64,000 nt of DNA. It comes from Prosapia bicincta (taxonomy: Eukaryota > Arthropoda > Insecta > Hemiptera > Cercopidae). The position numbers and the translations under genes were made by a program. Numbering within the stretch: position 1 is the first letter of the stretch; each line of letters begins with the position of its first letter. Below are positions 25,651 through 37,587 of the stretch, piece after piece. The notes beneath the pieces were generated by a model, which saw only the letters and a program-made list of their open reading frames with translations, had not been told where the DNA came from and did no database searches. The stretch is taken from NCBI GenBank assembly GCA_036971475.1, contig JBAIZL010000005.1, positions 236,407,369-236,471,368 of the forward strand, read 5' to 3'.

Positions 25651-25806
25651 GAACATAAGTCAAAATACAAATACAAGAATTATAATTGAATTTACAATTC
25701 AAAGCTTTTCGTTGGCTAACAGTACCAACATCGTCAGGAATATTAAACAATTCATTATATATTTTGACTTAGTTCTTTATTAATACACAAGAATACATAT
25801 TGCGAT
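25647..25806. repeat. Foldback repeat with hammerhead-like core (family B')
   Basis: Left arm AAGAACATAAGTCAAAATA (25,648-25,667) pairs with right-arm TATTTTGACTTAGTTCTT (25,759-25,776). The right arm continues to ..ACATATTGCGAT next to a (TA)n run. The longer left arm is seen in the partner copy at 55.2 kb (ATCGCAATATGTATTCTTGT...), so the intact element would have terminal inverted repeats of nearly 50 bp bounded by (TA)n on both sides. Confidence 0.62.
25694..25746 (-). ncRNA. Hammerhead ribozyme-like motif (family B')
   Basis: Minus strand: ATTC (stem I) - CTGACGA (25,731-25,737) - T - GTTGG..CCAAC (perfect 5-bp stem II, loop 9) - GAAA - AGCTTT - GAAT (stem I, pairs with ATTC). All invariant hammerhead core positions are present. 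Compared with family B, stem II differs at several positions but still pairs (C-G replaced by U-A, wobbles replaced by Watson-Crick pairs). This covariation argues for a conserved RNA fold. It is the best candidate for an active copy among the foldbacks. Confidence 0.62.
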
Positions 25807-26719
25807 ATTTATATATATATATATATATTTATATTTAACTTTGCAACACTGGTTTCCTGTAGTCACTTATCACTTTCACTATATGTACTTAAACAAGAAT
25901 CTTACTTGGTATCGAGCATCAACAGTTGATATATATATATATATAGGAATCGTTGTCATGAGTGATTGACTGAGAATCAACGTAGAGTCGGAACTATAAA
26001 AGGTAGAGACTTGAAATTTTCATGTTACATTCCGTTCACTAAAAAACGATTTTGAAGAATTTTGATTTTAAAGGCTAAAAATTTAAAAATTCCGTGAAAA
26101 TTTTACAAGTCTCATATGAAGTGCACAGAGAGAGTATAAATTTAGTATTTAATGAAGAATACGTTATTATAATTTTTATTCCCTTTCCATAACCATTATC
26201 AATTATTAGTTGCTTTTATATTTACTAAATCAACATATAAAGTGACAACTTTAAACGAGTGCGAGTTAAGCAGGCACGGAGCGTAAGTTCTGTGTACGTT
26301 TGAATGAAAATCAAGTGCTCTTAATTTTGGAATCCTTAAGTGTTCAAAGGGCATTATGGCGTTTGATTGCGTTGTTAAGATTCCCTATTAGTCGTCAGAC
26401 CTGCAATTTATTAGAATTATAGAAAATAATTGATTCTATACTTGCATGTAAAGGCTCTTTGTAATTCTCTCTTTTAGATACTATCGCCACATTGACGAGG
26501 GACAAAACACAGTCTCGCCAGATGAAGTCTTTTGAGTGAAGAATAACTGATTTTATTAGATATACAGAAATTTATTTTTAATTTTGTTTTGACTTCATCT
26601 ATATTTTTTTGTTTGTTTATTATCTACATAAACAAAGGAAAATATAAAAAGGTTCGAAATACAAGTTTTCTAGTTGAAAATAAACAAAATTAAAAATAAT
26701 AAAAATCACAAGTAAAGGT
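25807..26719. other. Gene-free stretch with short (TA)n runs
   Basis: (TA)n runs at 25,811-25,828 and 25,929-25,945. The segment 25,947-26,010 (GGAATCGTTGTCATGAGTGA..) resembles 25,383-25,450 (AGAATCGTTGTCCTGAGTAA..), each directly following (TA)n: a diverged duplicated microsatellite flank. No gene. Confidence 0.5.
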
Positions 26720-26962
26720 TTGGTTACATTAGATTAGGTTAGGTTAGGCTAAGTTACATTAGAATAGATTAGGTTAAGTTTGGTCATATTAGATTAGGTC
26801 AAGTTAGGTTAGATTAGGTTACATTAGATTACGTTAGGTTACTTTATATTAGGTGATTTATTCTTACATTAAATTTAGTTAGGTTACATTACATTAGTTT
26901 AAGTTATGTTACATAAGATTAGTTAGAGTTAGCCTAGGTTAGCTTACATTAGTTAAAGTTAA
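26720..26962. repeat. Degenerate TTAGG-like repeat array
   Basis: About 240 bp built from scrambled TTAGG, TTAGATTAGG and TTACATTAG units. TTAGG is the canonical arthropod telomere repeat. The decay and mixture suggest an old interstitial array or an unrelated simple repeat. Confidence 0.6.
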
Positions 26963-27176
26963 GTTTGGTGGATTTACCGCCTGCTGTACCGCAAAGCTAA
27001 AAACTTTACTTTACATTAAGGGAGAAACATACGAAGAGTGTATACGAATAGAATTTCTGATATGAACTTTTCATTTTGAGGTCGATACACGTACAACCGA
27101 CTAAACAATCCCCTAGACGCTATTCTTAATTATTTTAAAACCATCAGGAATACCCAACCGAGAGGGAAGGGAAATA

Positions 27177-28053
27177 CAGTAAACTCCCGATTATCCGTGG
27201 AATAGAGTGGCCCGGCAGCCCGGATAACGAATTCCCCGGATAATCCGCTATGAACAAAGAATACGCAAAACGATCGATAATCGATTATTATACCATAAGT
27301 AACACAAATAATGACCCCGGTTAATGCAATTCACAAATAATCATCAGAGGACAAAATAAATACAGAAAATAATTTAAAATGACGATGTATTTGACGGATG
27401 TACATTTACATGTACATTTATATGTCTAACTATTTACAATACGTACATAAGTATATGTCAAAAGTAAGTGTGTATGTACATATGTAATTTCCTTTACACA
27501 TAATACTTTCACTTTTTAACAAAACAATCGGTCACTTTCGTCTGTTTTTTTGTGAGCATTGATTTAGATTTAATGTGTAATCTAAGTTTCTTGAGAACCA
27601 TTTTGTCGCACAGTGTCTACTTGTGTCACAAAGCCATAAAGATCGAAATGTATAAGACAGACATGGATAATGCATATTTCACGTCTTAGACTATTTATGG
27701 CCGAGATTAGCTGACATTTGTTTACAATCATATGATACGCATTAGGTTTTCGAACGTCCAAGCATTTTGTCATTGTCTCTTATATACAGTAGTCTGCTCG
27801 CCCGTTTTATTTCGCTGGCCCGCGTCGGGATGCTTCCCTTTCAATGTAAAAATTAGTACGTACATATTTACATATCTATTCCCTTCATCTTAACTTCTAT
27901 TAAGCCTTATATGTATTTACGTCGTAATTCACCGTTTGGAAATTTAAACACATGAATCTGAATGGAATAAAAATTGGATATTTGTAAAACAATGGCAGAC
28001 CCCGGATAATCCGCAAACCGGTTAATCCGCCCAGGATAATCGGGAGTTTACTG
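27177..28053. mobile_element. Pogo/Tigger-like nonautonomous DNA transposon
   Basis: Perfect 20-bp terminal inverted repeats CAGTAAACTCCCGATTATCC at 27,177-27,196 and (inverted) 28,034-28,053, flanked by TA on both sides (27,175-27,176 and 28,054-28,055), the target duplication of the Tc1/mariner/pogo superfamily. Inner subterminal copies of CCGGATAATCCGC lie at both ends. The TIR is of the Tigger/pogo type. Its 877 bp hold no intact transposase: a 63-residue minus ORF at 27,582-27,773 has no clear similarity, so it needs a transposase from elsewhere. Confidence 0.88.
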
Positions 28054-28055
28054 TA

Positions 28056-28682
28056 TTGAGGTTTAAAAACTAATTAGGGTTGTAAAAATCACACTTTTAA
28101 TGATACATGACGGGTTTAAATTTAAGCTTCTAGTATTGGACCCTGATTCTAATATCGGTGTCGCGACAAAAGTGCCCGACGACATAGACTGCCACTTGGT
28201 CAGATACATAGCTGTAGATTAAGTAAGGGTGGCTACTAGTTCTTCCTTATCACTGACATTTAAGAAAAATTATTACATTAAATAACCTTTAAAAAATAGG
28301 AAAGAATAAATAATTTAGCTCATTTTAAACAAGCATAAACTATAAGGAAACATTTTTTCAATCACTTAGCCAGTCTGGTTGAAGTGTGAATGGAGTTGAG
28401 AAGTTTGCGATCATGGTAACACCAAACATGCTTGGCAAAATTCTGACTCCTTCAACTCGTCTCAAGTGTCTACGCGCTGGTTCTCTGACCGGAAATAAAT
28501 AATATATATTCCAGGAGCAGCTGTACCAAATCTACGTTTGCCTCTTATATCATACATTTTAACATGGCCGCTTCTATCTCACGTTTTATCCCACAATCTT
28601 ATAAATTATGACGTAGGTTTTTTCGAGTTATATTTTCTATTTATTAATATATATACAGAATAAAAACCAAAATTTGTCTAAG
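28056..28682. other. Gene-free stretch
   Basis: No gene or element recognised. Confidence 0.4.
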
Positions 28683-29105
28683 TCAATTCCTAATTACGTA
28701 GACAAAGTAAAATTTTATTTTAGTTGCTTAGTTATTAAATAATTACAATTATTATAAATAAAGTAACATAAACTATACATTCAAACAGTTGTTCTATTAT
28801 ACAACCAATAACATAAAATCAGCTGTTTTATGAAATCAAATGTAATCACTTATTTTAAGCCAAATGGGACGATGTAACTATATTGCATACCATGTCCCTT
28901 TTGTGAAAAGATTTTCTCCCATATAAAACTAAAATTAATTCATTAATATATTTAATTAATGAATTGATATTTGACGAAACTGTGCTAGCGTCAATTACCA
29001 CCCCCTATAAATGTTTTTAAATGTATTTTAACTTGAGTGGATTAATAAAAAGTATTTAATTAACGATTAAAAATTTGAACATATATATATATATATAGAG
29101 AGAGA

Positions 29106-29151
<46 letters not shown>

Positions 29152-29173
29152 ATTGTGAACTATAAGGAATTGA
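28683..29173 (+). mobile_element. MITE-like element, family M1, copy 8 (both ends intact)
   Basis: Begins TCAATTCCTAATTACGTAGA and ends GTGAACTATAAGGAATTGA, showing the inverted terminal pair TCAATTCCT/AGGAATTGA clearly. The (TA)n(GA)n tract at 29,082-29,150 sits at the family's microsatellite position. About 490 bp, non-coding. Confidence 0.75.
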
Positions 29174-30505
29174 AATGAAATAATCATTGTGACAATATAC
29201 AAAAAAACGTATTATATTCAATAAATACTAAAATTTATATTCTTCATTGTTTTTTTTAGAGTAAAATAATATAACTTTAAGCACATGCTTTCTATTCAGA
29301 AAGACACCAGGTTATCACAACTTGCCGACTTACAGACTGCACGTACTGCCTTTATTGAGTTACTGATTTTATTGAATGGAGAAAACACAGTTCTGTTCTC
29401 AAGTCCCAAGAGGCTGCATACAAAGATGTAACGCACGTGATTTCAAAACTAACTAGATACAAACTCGTATTTTTTGCGAACTGTGTCAAGCTATTATTGG
29501 CGTAGAGCATGTGCTTGTGACGATTTGCGATGTAAAACAACAAACATGCAGTTTGTATATAACGAGCATTAAAATTTCTAAATTTAAATATATTACTGTG
29601 CGATAAACAATAAGAAAAATAATGAATAATAAATTTAAAAATTGTCAAAATTCATGTTTTATTATAATGCGGTAACACGAAGTTACTAGCGAATTACCAC
29701 ATATATACGTTAGGCTTCACTAAAGATAGGATGGCACTGTACACTGTAACTCGTTGTTTGAGTTACCGAACTTTGTAAGAAAACTCAAAGGTGAGAAAAT
29801 AGCTTCAGACATGTACAAAACAAAAATAAAATAGGAGACATTCCTAACACCGCAGAAAAATAATATTTTAAGATTTGGAATATATTATCACGAAAAGTGC
29901 AATAAAATAAGGAATTGGGAAAACGTGAGAAACAATAAGCATATTAAATTTCATCTCCTCAAATAGGCAGATACATATTGGAATATTCCAATATATCTAA
30001 CGAATAGAAATATGAAAGACCTAAAACGAAAGTAAAAGAATGTTTAAACTAACGGAGGTGGAAATGGTGTAGAATAAACACTATGTAAACAACAAACAAA
30101 CAAAAAACAGAGAAATGAAACGAATGACTCGTATAGAAAATTAAATTAGAGCAAAAAAAGATTGGGTTAAAAATGGTAAATCAGTACGTCAAATGACGAG
30201 AGGTTGATTAGGAATACAGAGAAGATATCACAAAAGAAGGAAGGATAAAGAGCATAATACAATGTATAAAAAGAGGACAGTAGGACATTGGGTCACCAAA
30301 GAAAGACAGTAACTGTCGAGGGGAAAGAGACGATGAAACAATCTCCCTCTAACTATATCTATGTAAAGACGAAAGCAGGCACTGTCTTCTAGTGAGAACG
30401 AAACTTACTTATTTGAAAAAAAAAACATTAACACAAGGTTTAAGGTACTGATATTGGTTTAATAAACTAGTGTATTACAGGGCATTTTATAGATAATCCG
30501 TGAGT
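29174..30505. other. Gene-free stretch
   Basis: A 98-residue minus ORF (29,352-29,648) has no recognisable domain. 29,800-30,400 is purine-rich on the plus strand. No gene called. Confidence 0.4.
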
Positions 30506-30510
30506 CTGTG

Positions 30511-30511
<1 letters not shown>

Positions 30512-30542
<31 letters not shown>

Positions 30543-30630
30543 TGTTTGTATTTGTGTGTGTGTATGTGTGTGTGTGTGTGTGTGTGTGTTGTTTCTCTCT
30601 TTTGTGAGTTTGTTTGTGTTTGTTTGTTTA

Positions 30631-30705
<75 letters not shown>
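30512..30705. repeat. (GT)n microsatellite with TTTG interruptions
   Basis: Two long GT blocks separated by TTTCTCTCTTTTGTGAG and TTTG-rich spacers. Flanking similarity (GTTTCTCTCTTTTGTGAGTT and GTGTCTCTTTTGTACGTT) suggests an internal duplication of the microsatellite edge. Confidence 0.95.
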
Positions 30706-30706
<1 letters not shown>

Positions 30707-31695
30707 TTGTGTCTCTTTTGTACGTTTGTTTGCGTTTTTATTTCTGTGTGTTTTATAATATTTCTATTCACATTTAGCAAATCCTTCACTCAATATCGTT
30801 CTAAAATCTGACTACAATTTCTCTCTATTTTTGGTTTCTACATAACTTCTTTCTATTTCTTTCTTTATTCCTAATCTTTAATTATTTAATTTTACAAAAG
30901 TTTCTTTTTTATTTATTTATTTTAGAAATATTGAAAATGTTTTAAACATTTACCTGTTTCTTTTCAAAATTCATCTATCATATTATATAAAGGCATACGC
31001 CAATAGACCAACTTTCGACTGATTAAAAAAGCCAAATATTTTTTGGCGATGTAACCATGGAAACATAGTTGGAACGAGATTCCTCTCCTGCTAGGGAGGT
31101 TACGGTGACTAGCCATCCATAAAGTTGTTACTGTGCCAGCCCGACTGTATCAGTTACAGGCTGTCGTCCGCCAGTCAAAATAAAAGGATGGGAAGCCCGC
31201 GCTATTAGAGGTCTCCGACGTGCTAAGCATGTAATGGGATCCATGATTGATTTCCGCCCGGATAATCAAAGCGCATCACCCATTCACACATAAAAATGGA
31301 GCGCTAGACAGTCGTCCTTCAATACGCCATCGATGTCGTGTTTAGAAGCGATCCACAAGCAAAACAATGCAACCGTAGTAAATACGTTGTAAATTTCACA
31401 TTTTCTTCCGATACAAACATATTATTTTTGTAAAAATATATTACAAAAAATTGAACATAACATGTACTGTTGAATCCAGTACATGAAATAATTTCCAGAA
31501 ACCCAACTCATTTCAATTATACTTTATTACACTTTAAATGGAATTCTGTCACATTTTATTTATTTTAACTTGGATGTATGTGCTTTATTATTTAGTTTAA
31601 TTATCTACGTTTATTATTCAGTTTGAAATATGTTTACTAAAAAATATTTAAATTGAAAGCATAATATAGGCCCTATCGGTTTACATGCTGGTTTT
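30706..31695. other. Gene-free stretch with a CpG-rich island-like segment
   Basis: 31,060-31,340 has a base composition unlike its surroundings and includes ATGATTGAT, which resembles PBC/Hox composite sites, but no ORF. It could be a regulatory or conserved non-coding element, or an unrecognised repeat. Confidence 0.35.
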
Positions 31696-32330
31696 CGCAT
31701 ATATTGTTTTTCTTTGTTCAGATATAATGTTTTTCTTGATTCAGATATGTAGTTCTTCATGATTCAGATATGTTGTTCTTCGTGGTTCAGATATTTTGTT
31801 CTTATTTTAGATGTGTTGTTCTTCTTGATTTAGATATAATTTTACTTGGTCAAGATATATTGTTCTTCGTAGTTCAAATAGGCCTATGTTTTTATTCGTG
31901 GTTCAGATATATTGTTCTTCTTGATTGAAATATGGTCATTGTGATTCAGATATTATGGTCTTCTTGGTTCAGATATGTTGTTCTTATTTTAGATGTGTTG
32001 CTCTTCTTCTTTCAGATATAATGTTCTACTTGGTTAAGATATATTGTTCTTCGTAGTTTAAAAAAGCGTATGTTTTTATTCGTGGTTCAGATATGTTGTT
32101 TCTCGTGGTTCTGATATTTTGGTCTTCTTGGTTCAGAAAGACCCTGTTTTGATTTTCGTGGTTCAGATATGTTGTTCTTCGTGGTTTAAATATATTGTTC
32201 TTCGTCACTAAGATGTGCTGTTCATCGTGGTTCAGATATATGTTTCTTGATTTTTTGATATTACTCTTCGTGATTTTAAAATATACAGTGCCGTCATTAT
32301 TTCTATCTGAATAAACTGTGTATTTTTGAT
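31696..32330. repeat. Degenerate 21-25-bp tandem repeat
   Basis: Unit close to GTTCTTCGTGGTTCAGATAT with many substitutions, about 26 units. The 103-residue minus ORF at 32,026-32,337, with recurring Asn-His-Glu/Asp-Glu-Gln motifs, is explained by the repeat and need not be a gene. Confidence 0.85.
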
Positions 32331-32933
32331 AAAACAATACTTCATCAGGAGTACAGTCGGGCGGAAAATCGTTTAATGAGTCATTCTAGTCACCGCATTT
32401 CTCGGTGAATTTTAGCATTATAATTTCGAAAAGGAAATGTTTTTTTCTTCTGCAAGAATACAATGTATAATGACACAGACCTATTCGTTGTGAATGATAA
32501 ATTAACGTTTTGATATTTCCGAATACCTTAAGCATTGTGCTTACTTTATAAGTTACAAACAAACATGGACGCCTAGAGGTTAAACCCGATTATATTTTTA
32601 ATAATCCCAAGCAGGGCTAAATGCAGGCCAAGGTTTATAAGAAGTGTTGTGATGTTTTAATTAAAAACTTTCCCGACACCGTTTTCTTTGCATTATTTCT
32701 AGAAACGTCAGTAAGCTTGGAAAAGTTTTTCAGATTAGAATTAAACTCGCAGATTGAGTGCACAAGCTGTGAGACAATGTTAAATCTAGACTACTGCTCT
32801 CCCGTATTTGCGTAGTGTCGGCTGTCGCTCAAAACTACAAATGTAGGACTAGCATTGCCCGTGTGAAAACATATAGGCCTGCCATAGTAAAAGGAATTAA
32901 ACACATGCAAACAAACATTTTCTCTCTCTTCCC

Positions 32934-32970
<37 letters not shown>

Positions 32971-33095
32971 GCGTGAGTGTGTGTGTGCGCGCGAGCGTTC
33001 AGGTTGAGTAGTCCTGGGTTTGATACACTGTAGCCCTAAACAATTTCTCTTGTAACAACTTGAGGCTACATAATAATTTATTTTTATTTTTCACT
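32331..33095. other. Gene-free stretch with (TC)n/(GT)n
   Basis: (CT)n and GCGCGAG runs at 32,921-32,995. A 64-residue plus ORF at 32,621-32,815 has no recognisable domain. Confidence 0.45.
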
Positions 33096-33235
33096 AATAA
33101 AATCTCTTTGTCACAAAACCTTTTTGTTTTAAATACTTAAGTACATTTCAGAACAATCATCTTCAGAGGAAAGTATTCCAAGAATAACAAAGTAAACGTT
33201 TAGATAAAAATGTTTTTGGTGAAGAGGTTTTTTTT
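33096..33235 (-). repeat. Foldback repeat with hammerhead-like core (family C), copy 3
   Basis: Left AATAAAATCTCTTTGTCACA and right ..GTGAAGAGGTTTTTTT form decayed inverted ends. On the minus strand CTCTGAAGATGATTG (CTGAAGA at 33,160-33,166) matches the 1.5-kb copy, but the 3' side of stem II and the GAAA context are worn (TTCTGAAATGTAC). Confidence 0.42.
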
Positions 33236-33574
33236 TTTAAAAAAAATCCTCTTATGCTTGATCAGTCAACAGGTAGTTCCAACGTGTGAATGAGAGTTGT
33301 AGGACTGAAAGTTCCCGGGTAAATCTGCTAACGCTTGGACTGGAGGTCCCCGCTCGACCTCTAATTAGTGAGGGGGGAACTTCTGTCCTCCGATGGGAAG
33401 TAGTTCACGCACTCAGACAATTGTTGTAGCACTGGTATCTGTCTTTGCCTTCGACTCCCTAGATTGGTTTTGTTTTGCGTAAAAATTTGCATTAGATGTT
33501 TAAGGTGCATTTCCATGACGCTGGTTTAGTAAACTTTTCCACAATACAAACTCTATAAACACTGTGAATCTTTT

Positions 33575-34624
33575 ACGAACTTCGCAACTATCACTATGTA
33601 AAACTAGGGAAATCTGCAACAGAAACATTTGCCATGCTTAACACGGCTTACGGCGATGTTGCCATGAAGCGTAATGCATGTTTCAAGTGGCATGAACGTT
33701 TCTAGGGTGGCCGACAGTCGATTTATGACGATGAGCGTCCTGGACGACTTTCAACGTCAACTGACGACCCACACGTTGTCAAAATCAACACCCTGGTCCT
33801 CTAAAATCGACGTCTGACCATTAGGGAGCTTTCCGAAGAGTGTGGGATATCAGTTGGATCTTTTTACGAGATTTTGACCGAAAATTTGAAGATGCACCGC
33901 GTCGCTGCGAAATTTGTGCCACGCCTGATGACCGACGACCAAAAAGCCAATCGCGTCCGGGTTTGTCGGGGACTGCTTGATCGTTCAAATGAAGATGAGA
34001 ACTTTTTGTCAAGAACTATAACCGGTGATAAATCATGGGTGTATGGTTACGACTTTGAAACGAAGGTCCAATCAGCCCAATGGGTGAGTCAAACTTCCCC
34101 AAGACCCCAAAAAGCTCGCCAAGTTCGGTCGAATGTCAAGGTGATGCTGACAATTGTTTTGGATGCTAAGGGTGTTGTTCACTACGAGTATATCCATGAA
34201 GGCTCTACAGTCAACCAGATTACCTACATTGAAGTACTGAAACGTCTGAGGGACGCCGTCCGACGCAAAAGGCCAGAACTGTGGAGAAGTGATAAATGGT
34301 TTTTCCATCACGACAACGCTCCAGCTTACTCAGCACTCAGAACTCGTGAGTTTTTGGCCAAACACTCGATCACTGTTCTTTACCACCCATCCCCCCTACT
34401 CACCTGACCTGGCTTCTTGTGACTTTTTCTTATTCCCAAAACTCAAAAAAACTTTCAAAGGAAGAAGATTTGAAACGATTTCGGAGATTAAGGCAAATGC
34501 GACGAAGGAGCTGAACGCCATCACAAAAGAAGCGTACCAGGACTGTTTTAACAAGTGGAAACACCGTTGGGATAAGTGTGTGCGTTGGGGAAGAGAGTAC
34601 TTTGAAGGAGACCCAGACGTGTAA
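33575..34624 (+). pseudogene. mariner transposase, inactivated
   Basis: Mariner-family (IS630/Tc1/mariner) cut-and-paste transposase. Reading from about 33,590: YVKLGKSATETFAMLNTAYG, then CFKWHERF and a stop, SIYDDERPGR, a second stop at about 33,803, NRRLTIRELSEECGIS (helix-turn-helix region), then an open stretch to 34,407. The D,D34D triad is recognisable: TGDKSW (first Asp), HHDNAPAY (second Asp), and YSPDLASCDFFLF (third Asp). The last part, 34,395-34,624, lies in the next frame because of an extra base in the run of C around 34,390. Two stops and one frameshift make it dead. The C-terminus EYFEGDPDV is typical in position. Confidence 0.92.
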
Positions 34625-34692
34625 CTTCCTAATAAAGTACATTTTTTTATGACCTCAGTCCGTACATATTTTTTTAACAGACCTCGTACTCG
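34625..34692. mobile_element. mariner 3' end with terminal inverted repeat
   Basis: After the transposase stop the sequence ends GTCCGTACATATTTTTTTAA..CAGACCTCGTA, which fits a mariner right TIR followed by TA. I did not find a convincing left partner upstream of 33,575, so the 5' end appears eroded or deleted. Confidence 0.6.
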
Positions 34693-35165
34693 TTTCCTTA
34701 AAATATTAGGATTGTTTGGGACCATTAAAACATAAGTAGCCTCAGATATTGCAAAACCAGTGACATTTTTATTTAATTGCTACGTCGAAGATCTTGACTT
34801 TGTTGCATATAAGTGTTTACATTGGAAAACCTTTTTATAACAATATATTGAAAAAAAAAAAAAATCGAACACGGTCATATCTGACTATTGTCATTATCAA
34901 GATTTTGCGTCTTTTTAATGATGTTGATATCCACCCAAACGATGATATTCCCTTAAGAATGGTTCTCAGTGCTCCTGGCACAAGCTGCACAGGAGGAAGA
35001 TCCTTTCCCGCCCTTCAACTTGTCCTTACATCTTTTAAGGCCGACAATCAGTCACAACAAATTAATATCATTAACTCTGGTCCTCAATAAGTGAAGGCTA
35101 ACCTTAAGGATGCCTTACGATGACATAACAGACATAAAGCGAGGGGAAAGGTTTTATAAATTGCG
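34693..35165. other. Gene-free stretch
   Basis: A 98-residue plus ORF (34,794-35,090) has no recognisable domain. Not called. Confidence 0.4.
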
Positions 35166-36150
35166 TTTAGAGTTCAATCTTTCTAATCTTGTTACATGAG
35201 TCAAATCATAATTAAACTGGTTATGCTAGTAAACTCATAAATAAACTCATTATATTAGAACATCATTATTAAACTTGTTTTAATAGTAAACTCATTACTA
35301 AACATGTTATATGCATAAACTCATTAATAAACTTGTTACATGAATAAACTAATTATTAAACCTGTTATATTAGCGAGCTTAATTAAACTTGTTATATGAG
35401 TAAACTCGTTATATATGCAAGCTCCTTATTAAACTTATTGTATTAGTAAACTAGTTATTAAACTCGTTATACAATCTAACTCCTTATTGAACTTTCATGA
35501 GGTAACTGATTAATAAACTCGTTAAATGAGTAATCTTATTATTAAAGTCATTAAATTAGCAAGCTGCTTATTAAACTTATTATATGGGTAAACTTATTGT
35601 TAAACTCGTTATACAAGCAAGCTCTTTACTGCACTTGTTATATGAGTAAACTGGTTATTAAATTCCTTCTATTAGCAAGCTCCTTATTAAACGTATTAGG
35701 ATATTAGTAAACTCGTTGTACAAGCAAGCTCCTTATTGCACTTATTATATGAGTAAACTTATTATTAAACTCGTTATACAAGCAAGCTCCTTATTAAACG
35801 TATTAGGATATTAGTAAACTCGTTATACAAGCAAGCTACTTATTAAACGTATTAGGATATTAGTAAACTCGTTATACAAGCAAGCTCCTTATTAAACGTA
35901 TTAGGAAATTAGTAAACTCGTTATACAAGCAAGCTCCTTATTGCACTTATTATATGAGTAAACTGATTATTAAACTCGTTATATAAGCATGCTTATTATT
36001 ATAATTGTTATATGAGTAAGCTCATTATTAAAATTGTTATATAAACAAGCTGCTTATTAAACATATTATATTAGTAGAGTCATTATTAAATTTGTTATAT
36101 GAGTAAACTCATTATTAAACCTGTTTTATAAGTAAGTTTGTTAAACTAAT
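35166..36150. repeat. Degenerate tandem array, about 25-30-bp base unit with 49-bp blocks
   Basis: Nearly 1 kb made of variants of GTAAACTCGTTATACAAGC and AAGCTCCTTATTAAAC. Around 35,690-35,940 the unit has expanded into cleaner 49-bp blocks (TTAAACGTATTAGGATATTA plus GTAAACTCGTTATACAAGCA). A newer amplification therefore sits inside an older array. Non-coding. Confidence 0.88.
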
Positions 36151-37587
36151 TTCAGGCTGTCATTTATCCTGAAAGGGGGGTTGCGGATATCATTTAAATC
36201 CGGAGCTGGGAGTTCACAGTAACAAGCAATTATTCATACAAATTAAAATAAATTTTTTATCTCACCAAAGCAGTTAATGATTTTAATGAAGTGAGTTATT
36301 GAATATAATATAGATATAGTATATTTTACATTCAACTATCTAAATAAATAACTAACAATCTAGTACAAGTCAATAAATGATGAAAATATAAATAATTCCA
36401 GTTTGCTTGGCGGGTCACTGTGATTATTAAACAATTGGAACCTTTAAACAGTTTCTGTGTGTCAATCACAAGCTGCACAACATATTGAATGTTCTGTGTC
36501 ATGAATGTAGAGTTCAGTGCATGTCCGAAAACATTGAACGAAACACCACAAACCATTCCTGGGTTTCGCTCAAAACGTTTGCTCTGTGTTTTTTGCTCTG
36601 TGTGTGCGTTTGAGTGGTTTTACATTTGATAAAATATTACCGAGAGCGCTTGTATTGGAAATGGGTCAACATATGCTGACAGTACACTAGAGGAAGACAC
36701 GAATAAAAACAGGCGTGAAGTGTGATATTTGTGCTATTTTGTGCCAGAGTATTATTGATTTTCTAAGCCCTAAAGAACGAAAAGATTTGATTTAAATCGT
36801 TATTTTGATATCACAAATTTATACAATATTACATTATTCATATACATTACGTTACATTGTATATTAATAATATTACAATTATACTTTAGATGAATACAAC
36901 TTGTTATTTAAATATAATAACTGATATTAGGATAAATAAAGCCACGATTTTGCCATGGGTTACATTGCCCACAGAAAACTCTTAAGCTTTTTCTACATTT
37001 CTTGGACAAAGGGTGCAACTAAAAAACCAACTATTGATACAAATTGATGATATAATGCGATTATAAAAACGCCTTTCTGCTTTAGGCGCAAGATGTAGTA
37101 TTTGCGTGGGAAGGGTTGCGCCAAGTAGTTAGGCAGAAACAAAACATATACCCACTGATACGTGGTAGAATGTCGAAAACACAGGGCTCAAGTTATGCAT
37201 TAATTATAAAGTTTGGTGGAGCTCTGTCAAAGTTGCCCGATGTGTCAATCAGTATACATCCATTGAAACTTATAAACAATGGGGGGATATCATCGGCTCG
37301 TGAGATTTCGATTTAAACTTCGTTCAATAAATTATTCTTAGCGCGATCGAGAATAAATTGGAAAACTTAAATTTAAAATCTGTCGAATGTGTGTGTGTGT
37401 GTGTGTGTTTGTATGTTATGTGTGTAGCCTACCTTTGTGTGTACTAACCCTTTTTTGCGCTATCATTTCGCAACAAAAATATTCTTTAAACTCTGAACAA
37501 TTCGGAGAGTTATATACTATTTTCTTACTTTTAATACTTTATTATTATTTTTTTTCTGGGATTTTTCTTATTTGTAAAAGTTTTCTT
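36151..37587. other. Gene-free stretch
   Basis: No gene. A (GT)n run lies at 37,387-37,411. ORFs of 66-74 residues have no recognisable domain. Confidence 0.45.

Noticed and set aside
33096..33575. Search for the left terminal repeat of the mariner
   Set aside because: No match to the right-end sequence was found, so I do not place the 5' boundary.
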